From NCBI RefSeq assembly GCF_003985145.1, contig NZ_ML133532.1, forward strand, positions 140,292 to 204,291: a DNA stretch of 64,000 bases, read 5' to 3'. The DNA comes from Rhizobium anhuiense (lineage in GTDB: Bacteria > Pseudomonadota > Alphaproteobacteria > Rhizobiales > Rhizobiaceae). Positions within the stretch are counted from its first letter, which is position 1. Every line of letters begins with the position of its first letter. This document shows positions 46,695 to 55,104 of this stretch, one piece after another. The notes under the pieces were generated by a model. That model did not search any database, was not told the DNA's origin, and worked only from the letters and a program-made list of their open reading frames with translations. The translations under genes were made by a program, and so were the position numbers.

Positions 46695-49454
46695 ATGCTT
46701 GTATCCAAAAATTCGCTCGAACCTTCTCAGCACGTCAGAAAATCGGCCTGGCTCGAACATGCGCCTTTCGCCTTCTGGGTGATGCAGGAGTTGCGGCCTC
46801 GCACCGTGGTCGAACTCGGGACACACAACGGCTTTTCCTTCCTTTCATTCTGCCAGGCAGCCAAGGGGGGTGGGATCGGCACAAAAATCTACGCCATAGA
46901 CACGTGGCAAGGGGACGAGCATGCCGGTCTCTACGAGTCTGAAGTGCACGATTCACTCCGAGCCGAATTGCTCAAGGAATATCCAGGCATCGGCACTATG
47001 GTGCGATCGACTTTTGCCGATGCGAGGCCTCAGTTCGCCGATGGATCCGTCGATCTTCTGCATATCGATGGGCGCCATCGCTATGAGGATGTGCTGGAAG
47101 ACTTTCAAAGTTGGGAAAGCGCGCTATCCGACAGAGCGGTAGTCCTGTTTCATGATACGCGAGTAGAGACCGGCGACTTCGGTGTCTGGAAGTTTTGGGC
47201 GGAGATTTCGGCCGCGCATCCGAACTTCGAGTTTCATCACGGCAATGGTCTGGGCGTCCTCGTCGTGGGCAAGAAGGCGCCGGAGGCGTTGAAGGCTCTC
47301 TGCGCTCTTACGCCGGAAGAACAAGCCGTCAACCGCATGCTCTACTCGAGGCTGGGTCTCGTCAATTCTCTTGATCACCAGATAGACGTGGCTCGTGAGC
47401 AATTGGGGGTCATCGGGGAGCAGGCAAAGCTGCTGACGGCCGATCGCGACCGTATCGCCAATGCCTTCGAACAACATCGCCAGGCGATGGACATGATGCT
47501 GTCTTCGACGAGCTGGAAATTGACGGCTCCGCTCCGGTTGGCGAACCGCGCCGGTGCCCGTATTCCGCAGCTCGCCAGCATGATGCAGATGTTGGCAACG
47601 AGACACGGCGGTTATGCGCGCCTTGCACAGAGATCGCTGAACATCCTGAGGCGGGATGGATTGGCAGGCGGCAAAACAGCATGGGCGCGCGCCAAGGCAT
47701 TGCGTCATGGAGGCAACCCGCTTTCCGGCAACGACTATGAGAGCTGGCTTAAGCGATATTCCGGCCTCGATGAGGTGGGACGCGAAAAAATTCGGTCCGA
47801 AATTGCGTCGTGGGAAAAACCGCCGCTGATTTCGGTCGTCATGCCGGTCTACAACCCGGAGGTCGATTGGCTGAAGGAAGCTATTGCGTCTGTGCAAGCG
47901 CAGCTCTATCCGTCCTGGGAGTTATGCATCGCGGACGATCAGTCGACGTCCGAGCATGTACGCCCCCTACTTGAAAAAATCGCCGCTGCCGATCCGCGCA
48001 TAAAGGTTGTTTATCGCGCTACGAACGGGCATATATCCGAGGCCTCCAATTCCGCATTGGAACTCGCGTCCGGCAGTTGGATGGTCCTTCTCGATCAGGA
48101 CGATCTTCTTACGGAAGATGCGCTGTATTATGTCGGTCGTGCCATCAGCCGTGAGCCAAACGTTGCGTTGATCTATTCCGATGAGGACAAGATCGAAAAC
48201 GGCCGGCGTTATGACCCCTACTTCAAGCCGGACTGGAACCCAGATCTGTTGCGGTCGCACAACATGGTTTGCCATCTTGGCGCGTACCGGATGGATCATG
48301 TGCGGGCCATCGGCGGCTTTCGGAAGGGCTTTGAAGGCGCGCAGGATTACGATCTGGTGCTGCGCTTCTCTGAGCGCCTGCTGCCGGGGCAGATCTGCCA
48401 TATCCCGCGGGTTCTGTACCACTGGCGAAGCCATTCCGGCAGCACGGCGCAAAGCGGCAGCAACAAAAATTATGCCGCCATCGCCGGTCAAACCGCCCTG
48501 AACGAACATCTACAGCGGACGGGGCTGGCTGGTCACATCGAAATATTGCCGACTGGAATGTACAGGGCGCGCTACGATCTGCCGCCCAATCCTCCGAAGG
48601 TAAGCCTGATCATTCCAACGCGAAACGGATTGCGGCTTCTGCGTCAGTGTGTCAGCTCCATTCTCGAGAAAACCACCTATCCCAATTTTGAGATCCTGAT
48701 CGTCGATAACAATTCGGACGACCATGCGACGTTGCGCTATTTCGACGAAATTCGGTTGCACGAGCGGGTGAAAGTCGTTCGCGATGGACAGGCTTTCAAT
48801 TATTCCGCAATCAACAACAAGGCCGTCAGTCTTGTCGACGGCGAATATGTCGGCCTCATCAATAACGATATCGAGGTCGTCTCTCCGGATTGGCTGAGCG
48901 AAATGGTGGCGATCGCCATGCAGCCGAAGGTCGGAGCGGTCGGCGCGCGGCTGTGGTATCCGGATGACCGGCTGCAACATGGCGGCATCATTCTCGGTAT
49001 CGGCGGGGTGGCCGGTCATGCCCACAAGATGTTGAGACGCGGCGAACATGGCTATTTCTCGCGGGGCGAGCTCACGCAAACGCTGAGCGCGGTAACGGCG
49101 GCATGTCTTGTCGTCAAAAAGTCCACATACGAACTGGTCGGCGGCCTGGACGCGGAAAATCTCAAGGTCGCGTTCAATGATGTCGATTTCTGCCTGAAGC
49201 TCCGAGAGGCGGGCTTCCGGAATGTCTGGACGCCCTACGCTGAACTACGCCATCACGAGTCGGCAACGCGAGGGGTAGAAGATACTGCCGAAAAGAAAGA
49301 GCGCTTCCAATCCGAGGTGCTTTTCATGCTCCGGCGCTGGGAGAAAGTGTTGATGGCGGATCCGGCCTACAACCCCAATCTGACACTGGAATACGAAGAT
49401 TTTTCGCTTGCATGGCCTCCGCGAAACGATATTGATCCCACCCTGGCGTCCTGA
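46695..49454 (+). CDS. Three-domain protein: SAM methyltransferase plus two GT2 glycosyltransferase domains
   Basis: A 919-residue fusion. Residues about 20-200 are a class I methyltransferase (TVVELGTHNGFSFLSF, IYAIDTWQGD, VDLLHIDGRHRYEDVLEDF). Residues 215-275 form a coiled coil ending in the MLSSTSWKLTAPLRL motif common in polysaccharide GTs. A first GT2 domain begins at about 376 (LISVVMPVYNPEVDWL, LDQDDLL, YSDEDKI). A second begins at about 635 (VSLIIPTRNGLRLLRQ, LIVDNNSDD, INNDIEV). It may extend the chain with two sugars and methylate it or cap its end, as in ABC-exporter O-antigens. It lies just before wzm. Confidence 0.85.
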   Translation: MLVSKNSLEPSQHVRKSAWLEHAPFAFWVMQELRPRTVVELGTHNGFSFLSFCQAAKGGGIGTKIYAIDTWQGDEHAGLYESEVHDSLRAELLKEYPGIGTMVRSTFADARPQFADGSVDLLHIDGRHRYEDVLEDFQSWESALSDRAVVLFHDTRVETGDFGVWKFWAEISAAHPNFEFHHGNGLGVLVVGKKAPEALKALCALTPEEQAVNRMLYSRLGLVNSLDHQIDVAREQLGVIGEQAKLLTADRDRIANAFEQHRQAMDMMLSSTSWKLTAPLRLANRAGARIPQLASMMQMLATRHGGYARLAQRSLNILRRDGLAGGKTAWARAKALRHGGNPLSGNDYESWLKRYSGLDEVGREKIRSEIASWEKPPLISVVMPVYNPEVDWLKEAIASVQAQLYPSWELCIADDQSTSEHVRPLLEKIAAADPRIKVVYRATNGHISEASNSALELASGSWMVLLDQDDLLTEDALYYVGRAISREPNVALIYSDEDKIENGRRYDPYFKPDWNPDLLRSHNMVCHLGAYRMDHVRAIGGFRKGFEGAQDYDLVLRFSERLLPGQICHIPRVLYHWRSHSGSTAQSGSNKNYAAIAGQTALNEHLQRTGLAGHIEILPTGMYRARYDLPPNPPKVSLIIPTRNGLRLLRQCVSSILEKTTYPNFEILIVDNNSDDHATLRYFDEIRLHERVKVVRDGQAFNYSAINNKAVSLVDGEYVGLINNDIEVVSPDWLSEMVAIAMQPKVGAVGARLWYPDDRLQHGGIILGIGGVAGHAHKMLRRGEHGYFSRGELTQTLSAVTAACLVVKKSTYELVGGLDAENLKVAFNDVDFCLKLREAGFRNVWTPYAELRHHESATRGVEDTAEKKERFQSEVLFMLRRWEKVLMADPAYNPNLTLEYEDFSLAWPPRNDIDPTLAS

Positions 49455-49536
49455 CATCCAGATGGACAAAAATTGAAGTTTATTATTGCCATCGAGCGGT
49501 CACGGCGCATGCGCCAGGAGACACCGATGGAACAGC

Positions 49537-50358
49537 ATGATCGAGAAGAGCACGATGGCGACGCGAGCTAAAAGCAATACCATGCGTGCGCTGGATGATA
49601 TCCGTAGCGGGTTCGACCAGCGTGAACTATGGCTATACCTGGGCTGGCGAGAGATAAAGTCGCAATACAGCCGCTCTATCATAGGCCCGTTGTGGCTGAC
49701 ACTTTCCATGGGAATGATGGTTCTTGGTCTCGGTGTGCTTTATTCCCAGATATTGAAGATCGATGTCGCGAATTACCTGCCCAGGCTTGCGATAGGTCTC
49801 ATCGTCTGGGGCCTGATCAACGGAATTATCATCGGGGCGTGCAGGATATTCGCCGTTGCCGGTGGCGCCATGCGGCAGATCAAGATGCCGGTCAGCATGT
49901 TTATCTTCCAGTTCATCTGGAGTCAGCTTCTGGTTTTTGTGCATAATTTTCTAATATATATAATTATCGCGGTAGTATTCCTGATGAATCCGGGCTGGAA
50001 TGTCCTTCTGTTCTTTCCGGCGCTCTTTCTTGTTATCTTAAGTGGATTTTTTATATCAATGATACTCGGTCCGTTATGCGCGCGGTTTCGCGACGTGCCG
50101 ATGATCATTGGAAGCGTTATGCAGATCATTTTCTTCATGACCCCAATCATCTGGAGCGCCGACCAGATGCCAAGCCGCGCATGGGTCCTGACCGCAAATC
50201 CCTTCTATCATTTTATCGAAATCATCCGGGATCCGTTGCTCGGAAAAACGGGCACTCTACTCAACTGGACGGCGAGTGTCGGCATTACGATTGCCCTTGG
50301 TGCGATCGCTACGGTCTTTTTCGCCCGTTACCGCGCACGCGTCGTCTATTGGAGCTAA
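49537..50358 (+). CDS. wzm: Polysaccharide ABC transporter permease (Wzm-type)
   Basis: About 273 residues with six membrane segments. FDQRELWLYLGWREIKSQYSRSIIGPLWLTLSMG is the classic ABC-2 Wzm/KpsM start. The ILGPLCARFRDVPMIIGSVMQIIFFMTPIIWSADQMP block and the C-terminal RYRARVVYWS are diagnostic. Together with Wzt it exports lipid-linked polysaccharide across the inner membrane. The start is uncertain: 49537, 49555 (GAGAAGAG in front) and 49582 are possible ATGs. Confidence 0.9.
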   Translation: MIEKSTMATRAKSNTMRALDDIRSGFDQRELWLYLGWREIKSQYSRSIIGPLWLTLSMGMMVLGLGVLYSQILKIDVANYLPRLAIGLIVWGLINGIIIGACRIFAVAGGAMRQIKMPVSMFIFQFIWSQLLVFVHNFLIYIIIAVVFLMNPGWNVLLFFPALFLVILSGFFISMILGPLCARFRDVPMIIGSVMQIIFFMTPIIWSADQMPSRAWVLTANPFYHFIEIIRDPLLGKTGTLLNWTASVGITIALGAIATVFFARYRARVVYWS

Positions 50359-50361
50359 TCC

Positions 50362-51114
50362 TTGGCTAAAATTTCTCTGAAGGATGTCGTGGTCGACATT
50401 CCGATCTACGGTGCCAGCCATCGTTCTTTGAAGAATAGTATTCTCGCTTCAGCCACAGGCGGGCAGATAAAGCCCCGTGAAGGCACCGGTTCGGTCGTGA
50501 TTCGAGCGATCGAAGGTCTGACTTTGGATATCGAACATGGCACGCGCCTTGGCCTGCTCGGCCACAACGGCGCAGGAAAATCGACAATCCTGCGGGTGAT
50601 GGCCGGCATTTACGAACCGTCGGTCGGAACAGCGGAGATCGACGGCGAAGTCGCATCAATGTTCGACATTGGCTTCGGTATGGATGTCGAGGCAAGTGGC
50701 TGGGAAAACATCATTCTGCGGGGAATGTATCTCGGATACAGCCGCAAGGAGATCGAGGCCCGCGCAGAAGAGATCGGTGCTTTGACGGGGCTGGGCGAAT
50801 TTCTCGATATGCCGCTTCGCACTTACAGCGCCGGCATGTCGACACGGCTTGCCTTCGCAATCTCGACATCGATCAAGCCGGAGATACTGCTTATCGATGA
50901 GGGTATCGGCGCAGGCGACGCGGCATTCCTTGCCCAGGCGCAGGAACGGATGCGCACTTTCATTTCCAACGCCGGAATTCTGGTGATGGCGTCTCACTCG
51001 AACGATCTGTTACGGGCATGGTGTAAGGAGGGCCTCTGGATGGAGCACGGTCGCATGCGGATGCGTGGCCCTATCGACGATGTCCTTGCAGCTTACACCA
51101 AGTCGCTCGGATAG
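50362..51114 (+). CDS. wzt: Polysaccharide ABC transporter ATP-binding protein (Wzt-type)
   Basis: A 250-residue ATPase. Walker A GHNGAGKST is near residue 72, the signature is TYSAGMSTRLAFAISTSI, and Walker B ILLIDEGIGAGDAAF. The start is TTG at 50362 with GGAG 7 bp upstream, 3 bp after the wzm stop. It is a short Wzt or KpsT-like form without the C-terminal carbohydrate-binding domain found in E. coli O9a Wzt, so export should not depend on recognition of a terminal methyl or phosphate cap by this subunit. Confidence 0.9.
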   Translation: MAKISLKDVVVDIPIYGASHRSLKNSILASATGGQIKPREGTGSVVIRAIEGLTLDIEHGTRLGLLGHNGAGKSTILRVMAGIYEPSVGTAEIDGEVASMFDIGFGMDVEASGWENIILRGMYLGYSRKEIEARAEEIGALTGLGEFLDMPLRTYSAGMSTRLAFAISTSIKPEILLIDEGIGAGDAAFLAQAQERMRTFISNAGILVMASHSNDLLRAWCKEGLWMEHGRMRMRGPIDDVLAAYTKSLG

Positions 51115-51128
51115 GTGCAGCCAGCGCG

Positions 51129-51446
51129 TTACTCGATAATCTGGCCGGCGGTCAGTACGAGACGAACGGGACATCCAAGGCCACGTGCGGCCATCTGGAT
51201 TTTGGCGGTCAAGCCGTGGTGAGAACGGCCAAGGGCCCGATCTTCAGCCCCTTTTCTCGTCGGAAGCGTGCTGGTGGGCGCGAATGATGGTGCTATCGAC
51301 AATCAGCTATTCGAAAACACCGTCGTCCGACATCGCCTCATGGAAACGCCACCAGACACCCTTTTGGCGCCACCGGCTTTAGCGACGAAACATGCTGTTC
51401 CATGTCGCCGAACAGTTCGCTTCGGTTGGGCGTCGCAGATCGCCAC
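51129..51446 (-). pseudogene. Remnant of an IS5-family transposase
   Basis: The reverse strand reads, in pieces, WNSMFRR, a TAA stop (51379-51381), SRWRQKGVWWRFHEAMSDDGVFE, a TAG stop (51307-51309), LIVDSTIIRAHQHASDEKRG, then after a frameshift AEDRALGRSHHGLTAKIQMAARG and CPVRLVLTAGQ. These are the conserved catalytic-core blocks of IS5-group transposases (DSTIVRAHQHA, GRSRGGLTTKIH, LTAGQ). At least two stops and one or two frameshifts make it dead. The ends are missing. It occupies most of the 444 bp between wzt and the HAD-UbiA gene. Confidence 0.88.
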
Positions 51447-51558
51447 AACCCGATTGGTGTGTTATTGGACCCCCGTGACAGGTCCTAGGCCAGAATCATT
51501 GTTGATATTGGGTCTTGGGATTCCGTATAGCGAATGGTCGGCAGAAAAATAGACTTAG

Positions 51559-53025
51559 GTGGTCATGGAGACTTCAAATCAGTTGTTTGACGGTTGTCTG
51601 AACCCAGAATCGAAATTGCCTATCATTGTGGATCTGGATGGTACGCTGATCCTGTCGGACACCTTGCATGAGTCCGCTGCGGTTGCGCTTTTCCGTAAAC
51701 CGCTGGTTCTGTTTCACGCGCTGAGACAGCTCGTGAACGGCCGCCATGCACTGAAGGCTGCGCTCGCGAAAGAAGTCGACTTGACCCACGAGGTGTTACC
51801 GCTTCGGGAGGATCTCGTCGAATGGTTGCGCAGCAAGGCAGAAGAGGGGCATGAACTCCATCTTTGCTCGGCCGCGAATCAATCCGTGGTAGACGCGGTT
51901 GCGAAAAGAGTCGGCATATTCGCCTCGGCCGTCGGCTCATCAAGCTCAAATCTGAAAGGCAAGGCCAAGGCGCTGTATCTCGAAGGTCGCTTTCCTGACG
52001 GCTTCATCTATGTCGGTGACCATGCGGCGGACCTGCCTGTATGGCAGGCGTCAAAGGGCGTCGTGCCCGCCGGCGTCAGTCAAAGTGTGTCGCGGGAGCT
52101 CAAGCGGCGCAACCTGCCGGTGATCGCCGAATTTCATTCGCCGTCACTGAAGTTCAGGGAGTTCTTGAAGGCCATCCGCGTTCATCATTGGACCAAGAAC
52201 GTTCTGCTTTTTGTTCCATTGATTCTGGCCCATGAATGGACCAACCTCTTACTCATTCTGCAAACCGTCTCAGCATTCGCCTGTCTCCTGGCGGTCACCT
52301 CTGCCACCTATTTGCTCAATGACATTGCCGACCTCAATACGGATCGTCAGCATTGGTCGAAACGCTACAGGGCCCTGGCCAGCGGCAAGCTGTCTATCCG
52401 GGCCGGTTTCATGCTCGCGGGTGGGCTGCTGGTAGGCGGTTTCTTTTTCGCGGCCTTGCTGTCCCCGCAATTCACGCTCGCCCTCCTTGCGTATCTGGTG
52501 ATAACGGGAGCGTATTCGCTGGGCTTGAAGCGGGTTCCTCTGCTCGACACTCTTATTATCGGCATACTTTTCACGACACGCCTCATCATGGGGACGGTCT
52601 TGCTCGAGAGTTCGAAGCCGGCATGGCTGCTGACCTTTGCCGTGTTCCTGTTCTTTTCGCTGGCCGTGGCAAAACGTCATACGGAAATTGTTCGGGCAGC
52701 AACCAGCGGCTCGCTGAGTCTCAAGAGTCGCGGTTACGAAATCGAGGACGCGCCTTTGACGCTTTCGCTCGGTATCGGCACCGCCCTGGCGTCGCTCGTC
52801 GTCCTGATGATCTTCGTCTTGCAGGAAATGCTGCCTGGCAAAGCCTATTCCTCTCCGCATTTCCTGGGTGGAATTCCTATCATGCTGTCGATTTGGCTTG
52901 GCAGAATCTGGCTTCTGGCACACCGGGGGAAGATGAACGACGACCCGGTCAGCTTTGCCATTCGCGACCGTATCAGCGCTGGTCTCGGCGTCGTGGTTGC
53001 GATCTTGTTCCTGGCCGCACTATGA
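51559..53025 (+). CDS. HAD phosphatase-UbiA prenyltransferase fusion (5-phosphoribosyl-polyprenyl-phosphate synthase type)
   Basis: A 488-residue fusion. Residues about 20-195 are a HAD phosphatase (DLDGTL at 25-30 with both aspartates, and YVGDHAADLPVW as motif IV). Residues 205-488 are a UbiA membrane domain with about eight to nine helices. It has KAIRVHHWTKNVLLFVPL, YLLNDIADLNTDRQHWSKRYRALASG (first Asp-rich motif) and SLAVAKRHTEIVRA, all close to Rv3806c/UbiA of mycobacteria, which puts 5-phosphoribose from PRPP on decaprenyl phosphate. The HAD domain would remove the 5-phosphate. The gene overlaps the DprE1-like gene by 4 bp. Similar to NoeC of Azorhizobium. The function is inferred from the neighbours. 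Confidence 0.83.
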   Translation: MVMETSNQLFDGCLNPESKLPIIVDLDGTLILSDTLHESAAVALFRKPLVLFHALRQLVNGRHALKAALAKEVDLTHEVLPLREDLVEWLRSKAEEGHELHLCSAANQSVVDAVAKRVGIFASAVGSSSSNLKGKAKALYLEGRFPDGFIYVGDHAADLPVWQASKGVVPAGVSQSVSRELKRRNLPVIAEFHSPSLKFREFLKAIRVHHWTKNVLLFVPLILAHEWTNLLLILQTVSAFACLLAVTSATYLLNDIADLNTDRQHWSKRYRALASGKLSIRAGFMLAGGLLVGGFFFAALLSPQFTLALLAYLVITGAYSLGLKRVPLLDTLIIGILFTTRLIMGTVLLESSKPAWLLTFAVFLFFSLAVAKRHTEIVRAATSGSLSLKSRGYEIEDAPLTLSLGIGTALASLVVLMIFVLQEMLPGKAYSSPHFLGGIPIMLSIWLGRIWLLAHRGKMNDDPVSFAIRDRISAGLGVVVAILFLAAL

Positions 53026-54356
53026 CCAGATTCGAGCCGGCCGACGTCCGTTCGTGGGGTAATGTGCTGCAGGCGGAACACCATGCGGCTTTTCCTGCCT
53101 GGCGAGACCAGCTTGCCCGCATCGTGCTGTCCGGCCGCCAGGAAGGGCGAGCGCTTTTAGCGACGGGCCTGCGTCGCTCCTATGGTGACAGTGGCCTCAA
53201 TCCCGAAGGCGGATTGATTGATATGACCGGTCTCGACCGGATCATTGACTTTGATCGAGAGCGTCGCCTTGTTCGGGTGGAAGCAGGCTTGTCGTTCGAC
53301 GCCTTGCTCGGGGTCATCGTCCGCCAGGGATTCTTTCTACCTGTGACACCCGGCACGCGTTTCGTGACGATGGGCGGCGCCGTCGCAAACGATGTTCACG
53401 GCAAGAACCATCATATCAACGGCACCATCGGACGCTGGGTCCGCAGGATCGGGTTGATGCGCTCCAACGGCGAGGAACTTGAGCTAACGCTCGAAAGCGA
53501 TCCCCAGCTGTTTTCTGCGACGATCGGCGGCCTGGGGCTGACCGGTGCAATAACCTGGGTTGAACTGGAAGTCCTGCCGATCGAGAGCGCGGTCATGGAA
53601 GCCGAAAACATTCCCTTTGACAATCTCGACATGTTCTTCTCTCTGGCAGCCGAGAGCGACAACGCGTTCGACTACACGGTCTCCTGGATCGATTGCCTCG
53701 CAAAAGGCGCATCCCTGGGCCGCGGAATTTTCACGCGTGGCAACCACGCAAAGACCGGCTCTCGCCTGCCGGGCCGCGGGAACACCAAGTTCACGATGCC
53801 GCTCAGCCTTCCCAGCCTCTGCATGAACCGTTATTCGATCAGCGCTTTCAATTCGCTGTATTTCTGGAACGGCAAGCGAAAGGCCGGGAGGCAGAACATA
53901 CCGATATATCAGTTCTTCTATCCGCTCGATTCCATCGGGCGTTGGAACCGGATGTATGGCAGCAAGGGAATGTATCAGTTTCAGTCGGTGGTACCGCCGG
54001 CTGTCGAGAAAGACGCTACGAAAGAAATGCTAAAGACCATCTCTGCCAGCGGGCAGGGGTCGTTTCTAGCCGTTCTCAAGACATTCGGCGCGATTTCCTC
54101 GCCCGGAATGCTGTCTTTCCCGCGACCGGGAACGACATTGGCGCTGGATTTTCCAAATCATGGCGAGACCACCTCGAGGCTGATGGCTCGGCTCGATGAT
54201 ATCGTGCTGGAAGCGGGTGGTCGGCTCTACCCTGCCAAGGATGGCCGTATGCCGGCACGAATGTTCAAGGCCGGTTATCCGGCTTGGCAGGACTTCGCCA
54301 AATACGTAGATAGCGGGTTCAGTTCGCATTTCTGGAAGCGTGTATCGCAAGAGTAA
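53022..54356 (+). CDS. dprE1: DprE1-like decaprenylphosphoryl-ribose 2-oxidase
   Basis: A 444-residue FAD enzyme of the VAO type. TGLRRSYGDSGLNPEGGLIDMTGL and GGAVANDVHGKNHHINGTIG correspond to the FAD-binding segments of mycobacterial DprE1, and YPAKDGR contains the catalytic lysine (Lys406, M. tuberculosis Lys418). It would oxidise polyprenylphosphoryl-ribose to the 2-keto form. At the place of DprE1 Cys387, the target of benzothiazinones, it has Ala374 (TLALDFP). The start at 53022 is fixed by the ATGA overlap; the frame is open further upstream but inside the HAD-UbiA gene. Confidence 0.85.
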   Translation: MTRFEPADVRSWGNVLQAEHHAAFPAWRDQLARIVLSGRQEGRALLATGLRRSYGDSGLNPEGGLIDMTGLDRIIDFDRERRLVRVEAGLSFDALLGVIVRQGFFLPVTPGTRFVTMGGAVANDVHGKNHHINGTIGRWVRRIGLMRSNGEELELTLESDPQLFSATIGGLGLTGAITWVELEVLPIESAVMEAENIPFDNLDMFFSLAAESDNAFDYTVSWIDCLAKGASLGRGIFTRGNHAKTGSRLPGRGNTKFTMPLSLPSLCMNRYSISAFNSLYFWNGKRKAGRQNIPIYQFFYPLDSIGRWNRMYGSKGMYQFQSVVPPAVEKDATKEMLKTISASGQGSFLAVLKTFGAISSPGMLSFPRPGTTLALDFPNHGETTSRLMARLDDIVLEAGGRLYPAKDGRMPARMFKAGYPAWQDFAKYVDSGFSSHFWKRVSQE

Positions 54357-54366
54357 GGGGGCTCCA

Positions 54367-55104
54367 TTGCGGGTTATCATTTTAGGGGCCACCTCGGCGA
54401 TCGCCTCTGCGGCCGCGAGGCTTTATGCAGCAGAAGGCGCAAACCTGCTGCTGGTCGGGCGGGACGAAAATCGTCTGGCGCAAGCTGCCGCGGATCTGAA
54501 GATGCGTGGCGCGGAGACCGCCGAAGTCGCCATCAGCGATCTCGGCGACCCGGCTGACGTTGAGAAGCGGTTGGACGCATTCGTCAGGCAGCTTGGCGGC
54601 GTCGATCACGTTCTCCTGGCCTATGGCATCCTCGGCAATCAGGGCGAGGCCGAGCGCGATTTGACTGAGGCGGAAACGATCCTGCGGGTCAATTTCAACT
54701 CGGCTGCCGCGTGGTGCCTTGCGACGGCCAACATTATCGAGAAGCAGGGCCGCGGCACGCTCGCCGTCATCGGTTCGGTTGCAGGCGACAGGGGCCGCCG
54801 AGCCAACTTCATCTATGGGGCGTCGAAGGCTGGTCTGGAGGCGCTGGTTGTCGGCATAGCGCATCGTTTTGCCGATAAGGGGCCGCGGGCTGTGCTCATC
54901 AAACCCGGTCCGACGATGACACCGATGACCGAGGGCATGAACCGCAAGGGTGCGCTCTGGGCCAAGCCGGAGCAGGTCGCGGCAATCGTTCATGCCCGTG
55001 CGTATCGAGGCGGCCCGGTGGCGTATGCTCCGGGCTTCTGGCGCTACATCATGTTGATCATTCGGAACCTTCCGAGCGCCATTTTCAACCGGATGGAAAT
55101 CTGA
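54367..55104 (+). CDS. dprE2: DprE2-like decaprenylphosphoryl-2-keto-ribose reductase (SDR)
   Basis: A 245-residue short-chain dehydrogenase. GATSAIASAAARLYAAEGANLLLVGRD is the cofactor loop, and RRANFIYGASKAGLEAL contains Tyr and Lys. The C-terminal APGFWRYIMLIIRNLPSAIFNRMEI closely follows DprE2 ([20 protein letters not shown]). It would complete the ribose-to-arabinose 2-epimerisation. A TTG start at 54367 is favoured by AAGGGGG 5 bp upstream and a standard N-terminus; GTG at 54340 is an alternative. The stop overlaps the next gene by 1 bp. Confidence 0.85.
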   Translation: MRVIILGATSAIASAAARLYAAEGANLLLVGRDENRLAQAAADLKMRGAETAEVAISDLGDPADVEKRLDAFVRQLGGVDHVLLAYGILGNQGEAERDLTEAETILRVNFNSAAAWCLATANIIEKQGRGTLAVIGSVAGDRGRRANFIYGASKAGLEALVVGIAHRFADKGPRAVLIKPGPTMTPMTEGMNRKGALWAKPEQVAAIVHARAYRGGPVAYAPGFWRYIMLIIRNLPSAIFNRMEI

